Shown piece after piece: positions 37,967 through 46,240 of a stretch of 64,000 nucleotides of DNA. The translations under genes were made by a program, and so were the position numbers. Source of the DNA: Aliiroseovarius sediminis (lineage in GTDB: Bacteria; Pseudomonadota; Alphaproteobacteria; Rhodobacterales; Rhodobacteraceae). The stretch spans positions 186,001-250,000 of the forward strand of contig NZ_JALBYP010000032.1 of NCBI RefSeq assembly GCF_022678485.1, in the 5' to 3' direction. Every line of letters begins with the position of its first letter. Within the stretch, counting starts at the first letter, position 1. The notes beneath the pieces are model-generated. The model worked only from the letters and a program-made list of their open reading frames with translations. It ran no database searches and was not told where the DNA came from.

Positions 37967-39681
37967 TTTCTCCCGCGCTAAAAGAGGCATTCGCGCCCCT
38001 GCGATTGATGTTGCAAGATCGGTTGGCGGTTGTCGGGCTTATTGTGTTGACGATGATCTTCTGCATGGCTTTGTTTGCACCAATGATCGCATCGCAAGAC
38101 CCTTTTGCGATCAACGAAGATGAAGACGGATCTGTTTTGTTGCGGACGGACGACGGCTGGTTGTTGCAGCCTTCCCTTGGTCAGGTTGCGCTGAACGACA
38201 CCGCGTCCCGCGCGGGTGAGGATTTGATCGTCGGGCGTCAGGGCAGCCTGTGGACCCGCACAGCAGACAATTGGGAACGAGTCGATCTGCCTGTCATTGC
38301 CGATTTGAACGGTGTTGCCATGACCGACACAGGTTCGGCGATCATCGTGGGTGGCGACGGCGCTCTGTTACTGCGCACTGGCACCGATTGGGAGGTTGTC
38401 ACGACTGATCAAACGGTTGCGCTGAATTCAGTTGCTTGGGTGGATGATGAAACGGCATTGATCGTCGGACAGGATGAAACGATCCTGCGTTTTGACGTGA
38501 CGGATAAATCGCTAAGCCCCCTGAATTCTCCGCTGGGTCGCGGCATGACACTTAATGCGGTGGCAAAAGATGTCGATGGCACGGTCCTTGTGGTAGGCGA
38601 ACGTGGCGTTGCGATGCGCTATGACCCTGCCAGCGACGCGGTGGAACTTGTTCGTCTGGGGTCCAGTCGCACGTTGGAAGATTTGCATATCGCGTCGTCC
38701 GGAACAGCTTTGGCAATTGGAGAGCGTGGCACTCTTATCCGGCGTGATGGACCCGACGGCAAATGGACCGTCGACAAAACCCCGGATAGCCGAGGTCTTA
38801 TGGCTGGTTGGATTGATGATGCGGGCAGAGGATATGCCGTGGGGCGAAATGGCATCATCATGGAGCGCGCACCCGAGCAAGATTGGATTTTAGCGAGCAC
38901 TGAATCAGAGCGTCACTTGCGCACGATATTGGTTAATGATGCAGGCGCGATAGCGCTGGGCTCGGATAAATTCGTGGTCCGTTTTGCGTCCCCCTCTGCT
39001 GCGCATTGGTTCGGGACCGACCATTTGGGCCGTGATCTGTTCAGCCGCAGCATGTACGGCTCGCGCATCGCTCTTTTAGTCGGCTTTTTGGGTGCGACAC
39101 TTGTGATGATTATTGGCACAAATGTTGGTCTTGTTGCAGGCTTTTACCGTGGCAAGACGGACACCATACTTATGCGAACGGTCGACGTGATGTATGGCAT
39201 CCCATTCGAACCTTTCGCACTGATCCTTGTGTTATTATTCACACCCAGTTTGGGCATCGTGATCCTTGCCGTGTCATTGCTGACATGGCGAACAACCGCG
39301 CGGTTGATCCGCGCGCAGGTGCTGTCGTTACGTGAACGTCCGTTTATAAAAGCCGCGCGTGTTGCCGGCGCTTCTGATCTGCGGATCATGTATCTGCATA
39401 TTTTGCCCAACGTCATGCCGCTTGTTTTCCTTGAGCTCGCGATCACGGTTGGCGTAGCAATCATCGCCGAGGCGACGCTGTCCTTCCTTGGTCTTGGGCC
39501 GCCGCAATCGGTGTCATGGGGCGGCATTTTGCATGATGCCCGATTGTCCGGGGCGTGGCGGACCGCATGGTGGTGGAACCTGCCGCCCGGCATCTTCATC
39601 ATGATGACTGTTCTTTCGGTTTTCTTCATTTCGCGGTCGCTTGAACTGGTCGCAAACCCACGGTTGAGGGCTCGCCGATGA
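37963..39681 (+). CDS. DppC-like permease with a seven-repeat propeller inserted in the first periplasmic loop
   Basis: Protein of 572 residues where about 300 is usual. Helix 1 (LAVVGLIVLTMIFCMALFAP, about residues 20-42) leads into ASQDPFAIN as normal, and the standard AHWFGTDHLGRDLFSRSMYG resumes at residue 347. Between them about 290 residues form seven repeats of about 40, each built on a VGxxGxxxxR...W pattern: GRQGSLWTRTADNWERV, GGDGALLLRTGTDWEVV, GQDETILRFDV, GERGVAMRYDP, GERGTLIRRDG, GRNGIIMERAPEQDW, with half blades at each end (DGSVLLRTDDGW and GSDKFVVRF) that could close the ring. This resembles YCF48/BNR propellers. The remainder has five helices and EAA loop FIKAARVAGASDLRIMYLHI. 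The loop faces the periplasm, where the binding protein docks. Confidence 0.9.
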   Translation: MISPALKEAFAPLRLMLQDRLAVVGLIVLTMIFCMALFAPMIASQDPFAINEDEDGSVLLRTDDGWLLQPSLGQVALNDTASRAGEDLIVGRQGSLWTRTADNWERVDLPVIADLNGVAMTDTGSAIIVGGDGALLLRTGTDWEVVTTDQTVALNSVAWVDDETALIVGQDETILRFDVTDKSLSPLNSPLGRGMTLNAVAKDVDGTVLVVGERGVAMRYDPASDAVELVRLGSSRTLEDLHIASSGTALAIGERGTLIRRDGPDGKWTVDKTPDSRGLMAGWIDDAGRGYAVGRNGIIMERAPEQDWILASTESERHLRTILVNDAGAIALGSDKFVVRFASPSAAHWFGTDHLGRDLFSRSMYGSRIALLVGFLGATLVMIIGTNVGLVAGFYRGKTDTILMRTVDVMYGIPFEPFALILVLLFTPSLGIVILAVSLLTWRTTARLIRAQVLSLRERPFIKAARVAGASDLRIMYLHILPNVMPLVFLELAITVGVAIIAEATLSFLGLGPPQSVSWGGILHDARLSGAWRTAWWWNLPPGIFIMMTVLSVFFISRSLELVANPRLRARR

Positions 39682-41984
39682 CCAATAACGAAGTAAAACC
39701 GATGTTAGACGTTGCGGATCTGGCGATCCATTATGAGACCGGCGATGGTCCTGTCAAAGCTGTCGACGGGATTGATTTCTTCATTCGCCCCGGCGAGGCG
39801 CTTGGGCTGGTCGGAGAGTCGGGCTGCGGCAAGACCACAGCGGCGAAGGCGATGTTGAAGCTTCTGCCGCCAAATGGCGCAATCGCAAAAGGTCGCATCG
39901 ACGTGGACGGGCGTGATCTGGTGCCGCTAGATGGCGAAGACATACGCAAGGTGCGCTGGAACGAAATTGCTTGGATCAGTCAAGCCGCCATGAATGCGCT
40001 TGATCCGGTTTACCGTGTTGGCGATCAGATCGTCGAAGCAATGCAGGCACATATCGATATCAATAAAGCAGAGGCGATGGAACACGCCGCGGGGCTGTTC
40101 CGCGCTGTGGGGATTGACCCGTCGCGGCTGCAAGCGTTCCCGCACGAAATGTCAGGTGGTATGAAGCAACGTGCCGTGATCGCGATGGCCATGGCGCTTG
40201 AACCCAAGCTGGTTATCGCCGACGAACCAACGACCGCCCTTGATGTTGTGACGCAAGCCCAAATTTTGTCGCGGCTCGCGAAGCTACGTAAAGATCGCGG
40301 TATGTCGCTGTTGTTCATTACGCACGACATCTCTGTGGTTGTGCAGACATGTGACCGGGTGGCGGTAATGTATGGCGGCAAAATCATGGAAACCGGGCCG
40401 GTGCGGGAAGTGTTTGGCGCACCATTTCACCCCTACACGATGGGGCTGACCAATGCGTTCCCAACCCTTGAAGGCGCGCAGAAAGAGCTGATTTCGATCC
40501 CTGGGTCACCGCCCAATCTGCTTCACCCGCCAGCGGGTTGCCGTTTTGCTGAACGCTGCCCCTTTGCAACTGACATGTGCCGGTCAGATGTGCCGCCGTT
40601 GCATGTTGTGGGACCTGATCGCTCTGCGTCATGTCACTATCCTGAGAAAGTAGAGGAGTTCCGAAAAGTCGCGGCGCGCAATAGCACATGGGAAGAGGTC
40701 GGCCGCCGTCTTGGTGCAGAAGTTGAGGGTAAGCTGACACCTGACACCCCGCCCCGCATTGGAGAGGTGTTGCAGGTTGATGATCTGAAGCGTCACTTTG
40801 ATGTTCCCGGCCCCATGTTTGGGCCAGAAAAGAAAGTTCATGCCGTTGATGGTGTAGACCTGAGCCTGCAGGCCGGTGAAATCCTCGGTCTCGCCGGTGA
40901 ATCGGGGTCTGGCAAAACCACTACCGGCGAGGTTCTGGTGAAATTGCAAGAACCGACATCTGGCCGGATTTTGTCAGAGGGCGAGGATATTTCGGATTTG
41001 TCCGGCGCGGCGCTCAAGGCGTTTCGACGCCGCGCACAAATGGTGTTCCAAGACCCCTATCAAACGCTCAATCCACGCTTCACTATTGCACGGATTGTGG
41101 GGGAACCTTTAACAATCCACGGAATAGCCAAAGGCGAAGAACAAAAGCAGCGGGTCATAAAGGCACTTGAACGGGCGGGGCTTAAACCGGCCAAGCTTTA
41201 TCTAGAGCGTTTCCCGCATGAGCTTTCGGGAGGCCAGCGCCAGCGTATCGCCATTGCACGCGCTATCATTCTAGAGCCGCGTTTCGTTGTTGCCGATGAG
41301 CCCGTCTCGATGCTTGATGTATCCATCCGTGCAGGTGTCTTGAATTTGATGCGCCGGTTTCGTGATGATCTGGGAATCAGCTTTGTCTATGTCAGCCACG
41401 ATTTGCCAACTATTCGCTATGTCGCTGACCGGACGGCAATCCTGTATTTGGGGCAGGTGGTTGAAGTTGGCCCAACTGAAACCGTTATCAGGGAACGCCG
41501 TCACCCGTACACGCAACTTTTGATCGAAGCTTCGCCCGAACCTGATCCTGATGTGGTGAAGCCGCCGCCGGAAGCAGCTGGTGAGATCCCTTCGGCTATT
41601 GATGTGCCAAACGGCTGTCGTTTTCACACGCGTTGTCCGGTGGCAACGCCGCAATGTGGCTGGGAGGCCCGCGACGTGGAGGCTGCACTTACAGATGTTG
41701 GGATTGCAGATGCGGCACGGGGCGAGGCGCAGGCCAAAGCCTTGGGAACTGTATCGCGGAACGGATTGCAACTGACAGTAAGCGCGCCACAAGGCTTTGC
41801 CGCAGCACAGGCAGCACTTGTCGCCGCGATGGAAGCCAAACATCCAAGTCTTGCCCAAGCGGCGACCATTTCTGATACCGCAAAGGGTGCGGTGATTGAT
41901 TTCGACGAACATGATCCGCCTGCGCTGCGCGATCTGGGCAATGGCCATGCAGCGGCCTGCGTGCTGGTGGAGCCGGTGGCATAA
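39678..41984 (+). CDS. Fused double ATPase of a peptide ABC transporter (DppD-DppF fusion)
   Basis: Protein of 768 residues with two ABC domains. First: Walker A GESGCGKTT, signature MSGGMKQRAVIAMAM, Walker B LVIADEPTTALD. Second: Walker A GESGSGKTT, signature LSGGQRQRIAIARAI, Walker B FVVADEPVSMLD. Each half ends in the oligopeptide extension with four cysteines: C288, C294, C301, C319 (x5, x6, x17 spacing) and C647, C653, C660, C761 (x5, x6, then x100). In known DppD/OppD proteins such cysteines hold a [4Fe-4S] cluster. The stretch between C660 and C761 (about 83 extra residues) is alanine-rich and unrecognised. Start overlaps the permease stop (ATGA). Confidence 0.92.
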   Translation: MTNNEVKPMLDVADLAIHYETGDGPVKAVDGIDFFIRPGEALGLVGESGCGKTTAAKAMLKLLPPNGAIAKGRIDVDGRDLVPLDGEDIRKVRWNEIAWISQAAMNALDPVYRVGDQIVEAMQAHIDINKAEAMEHAAGLFRAVGIDPSRLQAFPHEMSGGMKQRAVIAMAMALEPKLVIADEPTTALDVVTQAQILSRLAKLRKDRGMSLLFITHDISVVVQTCDRVAVMYGGKIMETGPVREVFGAPFHPYTMGLTNAFPTLEGAQKELISIPGSPPNLLHPPAGCRFAERCPFATDMCRSDVPPLHVVGPDRSASCHYPEKVEEFRKVAARNSTWEEVGRRLGAEVEGKLTPDTPPRIGEVLQVDDLKRHFDVPGPMFGPEKKVHAVDGVDLSLQAGEILGLAGESGSGKTTTGEVLVKLQEPTSGRILSEGEDISDLSGAALKAFRRRAQMVFQDPYQTLNPRFTIARIVGEPLTIHGIAKGEEQKQRVIKALERAGLKPAKLYLERFPHELSGGQRQRIAIARAIILEPRFVVADEPVSMLDVSIRAGVLNLMRRFRDDLGISFVYVSHDLPTIRYVADRTAILYLGQVVEVGPTETVIRERRHPYTQLLIEASPEPDPDVVKPPPEAAGEIPSAIDVPNGCRFHTRCPVATPQCGWEARDVEAALTDVGIADAARGEAQAKALGTVSRNGLQLTVSAPQGFAAAQAALVAAMEAKHPSLAQAATISDTAKGAVIDFDEHDPPALRDLGNGHAAACVLVEPVA

Positions 41985-42042
41985 GGTTTTCCCTCTGCTC
42001 CAGACCCGAGCAGAGGTTCATTTTTGAAGACAGGAGTGATGC

Positions 42043-43845
42043 ATGCCTGATATTTTCACAACACGGCCAGAATTGCGCGGGCAGTTCGGAGCGGTGACCT
42101 CCACCCACTGGCTTGCTTCGGCTGCTGGCATGCGGATGTTGGATAAAGGCGGAAATGCGTTTGATGCAGCTGTCGCGGCTGGCTTTGTTTTGCAAGTGGT
42201 CGAACCGCATCTGAATGGCCCGGGTGGTGAATTCCCTGCAATCTTCCATCATGCGGAAAGTGATAGAACCCGTGTGGTCTGCGCCCAAGGTGTTGTGCCA
42301 AAAGCCACAACGATCCAGCATTGCCGCGCTGAAGGGCTAGAGTTGATACCCGGCAATGGCTTATTGTCGGTTGTTGTGCCCGGTGCGTTCGATGGCTGGA
42401 TGCTGATGCTACGCGATTATGGCACGCTGACTCTGCGCGAGGTCATCGAACCTGCAATCGAGTATGCCGGAGGCGGGCATCCTATTCTGCCCCGTGTTTC
42501 GCGGACGATCGCCGGGTTGGGTGACTATTTCTGCGAGCACTGGCCGTCTTCGTTTTCCACATGGCTACCTGACGGCAAAGCACCAGAGCCGTGGAGCTTG
42601 TTTCGCAACCCTGATCTGGCCGAAACATGGACACGACTGTTGGCTGAGGCTGAGGCAGCCAGCGACGACCGCGATAGTCAGATTGATGCGGCACGTGACA
42701 TTTTCTACAACGGGTTTATCGCTGAAAAGATACTCGCTTTCATTGCCGAAGGGCCTGTGATGGATGAAAGTGGCCATGCGCATAGTGGTGTGTTGACCGC
42801 CGATGATCTGACAAGTTGGCAGGCAAGCTACGAAGCGCCGCTGGATCTGGAATACGAGGGTTGGACGGTTTCAAAAACCGGCCCGTGGGGACAGGGACCA
42901 GCCTTCCTTCAGGCGCTGCGCATTTTGGAAAAGTATGATATCGGTGCGATGGATCCGCTTGGCCCGGAATTTGTTCATGTGATTACGGAAGCTCTGAAGC
43001 TCGCCCAAGCGGACCGCGAAGCGTATTATGGCGATCCTCAGGACGGCGGCGCTCCCATGGGAACTTTGCTATCTGGTGACTACGCGGCAGCACGCTGGGC
43101 ACAGATCAGTGACAGAGCCAATTTTGATTTTCGTCCGGGCACCGTGGCCGGTTTTGAAGGCCAGCTGGCTGTTTGCGCTGAAGTGCTTTCCGGTTTGCTG
43201 GGCAAAGGCGCCGTCTATGAACCAACAATGGCGCATCTTGCCGAACAGGAAAAATCGGGTAAAGGCGACACCTGCCATTTGGATGTTGTCGACCAATGGG
43301 GCAACACGATCTCGGTAACGCCGTCAGGTGGCTGGCTACAAAGCTCGCCGACCATTCCTGGCTTGGGCTTCGCACTTTCGACGCGCGCGCAGATGTTCTG
43401 GCTGACACCAGGGATGCCCAGTTCGCTTGTTCCGGGTCGGCGGCCACGTACAACCCTGACCCCTAGCTTTGCGCGTCACCGTGATGGACGCCGTTTTTCA
43501 TTCGGCACACCGGGTGGAGATCAACAGGATCAATGGCAACTGCCCTTCTTCTTGCGGATTCTACACCATGGTATGGGATTGCAAGAAGCTCTTGATGCCC
43601 CGCTGTTTCACAACATGCACGCGCCATCAAGCTTTGCACCGCGTACGTCACAGCCCGGACGTTTGGTAATAGATGCGCGTTTTCCGGAAGCCACGATTAA
43701 TGAATTGCGGCGGCGCGGTCATGAATTGGAACTCGTGCCACCACATAGCTTGGGCCGAATTACCGCAGCAATGCGTGAACCTGATGGTATGATCCGCGCA
43801 GCGGCTACACCAGCGTCTTGCCAAGCATATGCCCTGATACGCTGA
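42043..43845 (+). CDS. Gamma-glutamyltransferase family protein (cytoplasmic)
   Basis: Ntn-hydrolase of 600 residues of the gamma-glutamyltranspeptidase family. Family segments are MLDKGGNAFDAAVAAGFVLQ, GPGGEFPAIF, the autoprocessing site KGDTCHLDVVDQWGN with T410 as the predicted catalytic nucleophile of the small subunit, and FGTPGGDQQDQWQLPFFLRI. No signal peptide is visible, so unlike E. coli Ggt it should act in the cytoplasm. It follows the fused ATPase by 58 bases with a good ribosome-binding site and closes the operon. It probably releases glutamate from imported gamma-glutamyl compounds; cephalosporin- or oxamate-type amidases of the same fold are alternatives. Confidence 0.9.
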   Translation: MPDIFTTRPELRGQFGAVTSTHWLASAAGMRMLDKGGNAFDAAVAAGFVLQVVEPHLNGPGGEFPAIFHHAESDRTRVVCAQGVVPKATTIQHCRAEGLELIPGNGLLSVVVPGAFDGWMLMLRDYGTLTLREVIEPAIEYAGGGHPILPRVSRTIAGLGDYFCEHWPSSFSTWLPDGKAPEPWSLFRNPDLAETWTRLLAEAEAASDDRDSQIDAARDIFYNGFIAEKILAFIAEGPVMDESGHAHSGVLTADDLTSWQASYEAPLDLEYEGWTVSKTGPWGQGPAFLQALRILEKYDIGAMDPLGPEFVHVITEALKLAQADREAYYGDPQDGGAPMGTLLSGDYAAARWAQISDRANFDFRPGTVAGFEGQLAVCAEVLSGLLGKGAVYEPTMAHLAEQEKSGKGDTCHLDVVDQWGNTISVTPSGGWLQSSPTIPGLGFALSTRAQMFWLTPGMPSSLVPGRRPRTTLTPSFARHRDGRRFSFGTPGGDQQDQWQLPFFLRILHHGMGLQEALDAPLFHNMHAPSSFAPRTSQPGRLVIDARFPEATINELRRRGHELELVPPHSLGRITAAMREPDGMIRAAATPASCQAYALIR

Positions 43846-43955
43846 CAAGAAACTGTGTGCGGCTTAACAGTATTGACCTGCCACTTCATCATCCGTCCCT
43901 TCGATGGTTCGGACCCCTAGCCATCGTAAATGAAAAATCCCGTGGCAGGTCGTGG

Positions 43956-44468
43956 TCAATCAACGGGGACAGAGAGCCGAAGCTGTAGCGTTTCCAGCCC
44001 CGGATTGATGGCCGCAATATCTCCGTTCGAGCGGTGGTCCAGTGACAGGCTGTATCGCATCCCATTGGGCCCCTCATACCCTGCGTCGATGCCCGAGCGG
44101 AACTCGACCGGGTGACCCATGACCGGGCCGCTACCGCGCATCCAAAGGCCCGGCATAAAAGATAGTTGCGCAAACGCGCGGTCGCCCCAAAGATGAAAGG
44201 TGTTCACGGCACCAAACCCGATCCAGAAATCTCCTAAACTGTCCACAGATGCCCCAATTGTAGGCTGGAATGGTCCGAAATCTATGGGTAGATCGTGGCG
44301 GTAATAGACCTCGGCCCCGATGGAATCGGCTTCGAATATCACCTTGCCCGCGGACAAGACGTGGCGTGCGACGGTTGCGGCTGGTTTGACACAGCCCGCA
44401 GGACAGTAATTGACCCACATGTCGATCAAGCCGGTCAGCAGAAACAAGACCGCCAGTGTGCCATCCAT
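43956..44468 (-). CDS. PagL-like lipid A 3-O-deacylase (acyloxyacyl hydrolase family)
   Basis: Protein of 170 residues predicted as an eight-stranded outer-membrane barrel: alternating strands such as GAEVYYRHDLPIDFGPFQPT and FWIGFGAVNTFHLW. The C-terminal strand carries the PagL triad in DHRSNGDIAAINPGLETL: H145, S147 and E159, with the same His-x-Ser and 14-residue His-Glu spacing as in PagL. The N-terminal hydrophobic stretch MDGTLAVLFLLTGLIDMW could be a signal peptide but is imperfect. It would remove the 3-position acyl chain of lipid A. Stands alone, convergent to the gamma-glutamyltransferase gene. Confidence 0.82.
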   Translation of the reverse strand: MDGTLAVLFLLTGLIDMWVNYCPAGCVKPAATVARHVLSAGKVIFEADSIGAEVYYRHDLPIDFGPFQPTIGASVDSLGDFWIGFGAVNTFHLWGDRAFAQLSFMPGLWMRGSGPVMGHPVEFRSGIDAGYEGPNGMRYSLSLDHRSNGDIAAINPGLETLQLRLSVPVD

Positions 44469-44611
44469 GAAATAACCTTTCGCGTTGTCAGTTGGTTATC
44501 CAATCAGTCCAACAATGTCACGCCGCAGATAATAGCGCCGTCATTTTATAAGGCTTTTTTGCGAAATGCGCTTGTGGTTCACAAAGCACGCGCTTATATA
44601 CCCCTCATTGG

Positions 44612-44688
<77 letters not shown>

Positions 44689-44717
44689 ACAAAAGCCTTT
44701 AATATCAATGCGCTAAT

Positions 44718-44739
44718 GGCCACCTTCGGGTGGCTTTTT
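44718..44739 (+). terminator. Terminator of the initiator tRNA gene
   Basis: GCCACC / GGTGGC stem with a TTCG tetraloop followed by TTTTT. Confidence 0.9.
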
Positions 44740-44871
44740 GCGTTGGCGGTTTGGGCGGTGCTACATTTAGGACTCTAAAAAAGCATTATGTGAGTCGGGG
44801 ATTATTTTGTTGAAAAACTCTTCCTTGATCGAATGATAGATCGCTGATTCAATTCCTTCTGTAGGGAGGGA

Positions 44872-45321
44872 TTGGCGATGATGGGACCGAAGCAGGAAGC
44901 GCAAGCGGCGCTGTTTTACGAGTTCTCACTCGAGGATCATGTGCCTCAAGATCATTTGCTTCGCTCGATTGATCGGTTCGCCGATCTGGGCAGCATTCGC
45001 GCCTTTCTGGCGGAGTTTTACAGCCACACGGGCCGTCCGTCGGTCGATCCAGAACTTTTGATCCGCATGCTGCTGGTGGTCTACTGCTTCGGCATCCGCT
45101 CTGAGCGGCGGCTCTGCGAGGAAGTGCATCTGAACCTGGCTTACAGGTGGTTCTGCCGTCTCGATCTGAACGACCGCATTCCCGACCATTCCACGTTCTC
45201 CAAGAACCGTCTTGGCCGATTCCGCGAGAGCGAGCTGCTGCGTCATCTGTTCGAGACGACCGTTGCTCGCTGCATTGAGGAAGGTCTCGTCAGCGGCCAG
45301 CGCATGGCGATTGATGCAAGT
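44872..45321 (+). mobile_element. IS1182-type transposase, N-terminal fragment
   Basis: Reads MMGPKQEAQAALFYEFSLED then DHLLRSIDRFADL, SHTGRPSVDPELLIRMLLVV and RSERRLCEEVHLNLAYRWFC, typical of the N-terminal half of IS1182-family transposases. It breaks off after RMAIDAS at about 45321, where the next element begins; the catalytic C-terminal half is absent. The start is preceded by GGAGGG. The upstream element end probably lies between 44763 and 44870 but could not be fixed. Confidence 0.88.
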
Positions 45322-45384
45322 TGGACCTGTCGTGGTTTGATGCCGCTCCTTTGATGGCATTTACTGCAACAAAGGAGACTGACT

Positions 45385-45666
45385 ATGGGACTGAAACGGA
45401 CGGACGAATTCCGGCAAGATGCGGTGCGGATTGCGTTAACCAGCGGGCTAACTCGTAAGCAGGTGGCGGATGATCTTGGCGTCGGTATGTCGACGCTGAA
45501 CAAATGGATCACCGCGCACAGAGACACAGACGTGGTGTCGAAAGAAGATTTGAGCCTTGCTCAAGAGAATGACCGGCTTCGGCGTGAGAACCGCATTCTC
45601 AAGGAGGAGCGGGACATCCTAAAAAAGCACCGCAGTTCTTCGCGAGCCAAAAGCCGTGAGGTTTAG
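45385..45666 (+). CDS. IS3-family transposase OrfA
   Basis: Protein of 93 residues with a helix-turn-helix (FRQDAVRIALTSGLTRKQVA, DDLGVGMSTLNKW) and a leucine-zipper-like end (LAQENDRLRRENRILKEERD). Near its 3' end is A6G (TAAAAAAG, 45618-45625), the usual IS3 slippery site; a -1 shift reads on as KKAPQFFASQKP. The normal orfB overlaps it. The partner orfB is broken, so the element cannot move by itself. Confidence 0.85.
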   Translation: MGLKRTDEFRQDAVRIALTSGLTRKQVADDLGVGMSTLNKWITAHRDTDVVSKEDLSLAQENDRLRRENRILKEERDILKKHRSSSRAKSREV

Positions 45667-45811
45667 GTTCGTGGAAGAACAGCGGGATGCGTTTCCGGCA
45701 GCGCGCCTGTGTCAGGTTATGGATGTCAGCATGCGCGGTTTGCGTGCGTTCCGCAGTCGGCCAGCCAACCGCAGACAGCGGTCTGATCTGGTGACGCTGG
45801 CACATATCAAA
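45656..45811 (+). pseudogene. IS3-family OrfB, 5' fragment with nonsense codon
   Basis: From a GTG at 45656 the frame reads VRFRFVEEQRDAFPAARLCQ, then RGLRAFRSRPANRRQRSDLV and TLAHIK before a TAA at 45809-45811. The homologous sequence continues after the stop (QSRLSLGS), so it is a point nonsense mutation, followed by truncation at the junction near 45838. The DDE domain is missing. Confidence 0.75.
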
Positions 45812-45837
45812 TAACAGTCTCGTCTCAGCCTGGGCAG

Positions 45838-46085
45838 CTAGGGGCACCTCATCTTGAGCCGTTTGGCGTCCGACACCGTCATCCCGTCAAACTTCGACTT
45901 CCAAGCATAAAAGGTGCCTTCCGAAATGCCGTGCTTGCGGCACAGGTCAGCACACTTCGCGCCGGCCTCATGCTCAGTCAGAATGCCGATGATCTGTTCT
46001 TCGCTGTATCTCGTTCGCTTCATGGTCCGTCCAAAGCTGTGTCGGACTCTAATTCCAAATGGAGGGAAAATCCCGGGGCAGGTCA
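45838..46085 (-). mobile_element. IS407-group IS3 element, terminal fragment with truncated OrfA
   Basis: On the minus strand the fragment begins TGACCTGCCCCGGGATTTTC at 46085, a typical IS407-group terminal repeat. OrfA starts at 46023 (MKRTRYSEEQIIGILTEHEA, then CADLCRKHGISEGTFYAWKS) and is cut after SDAKRLK at about 45845. Everything distal is lost at the junction with the inverted neighbour element. Confidence 0.85.
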
Positions 46086-46240
46086 ATCGGCGCAGGGGTG
46101 CTTTTGGCGTATCTGGCGCTTTGGTATCATTTTGGTATCCTGGTGCATGCTCGTTTTGCAAACCGTCGAAACTGGCCCTATCGTCGCATCGAATTTCAAC
46201 GTCCTCTGCGACAGGGCGTGGCAAAAAGGCGCGCGACAGC

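Larger units (their letters stand above)
45322..45838 (+). mobile_element. IS3-family element, truncated at its right side
   Basis: Inserted in the IS1182-type transposase. It begins around TGGACCTGTCGTGGTTTGA and carries orfA (45385-45666) and the start of orfB. The right side stops at about 45838, where an oppositely oriented IS fragment abuts, so no right inverted repeat remains. Confidence 0.8.

Noticed and set aside
37963-39681. Propeller as a separate gene interrupting the permease
   Set aside because: The frame is continuous through both borders and no ribosome-binding site or stop occurs at either.
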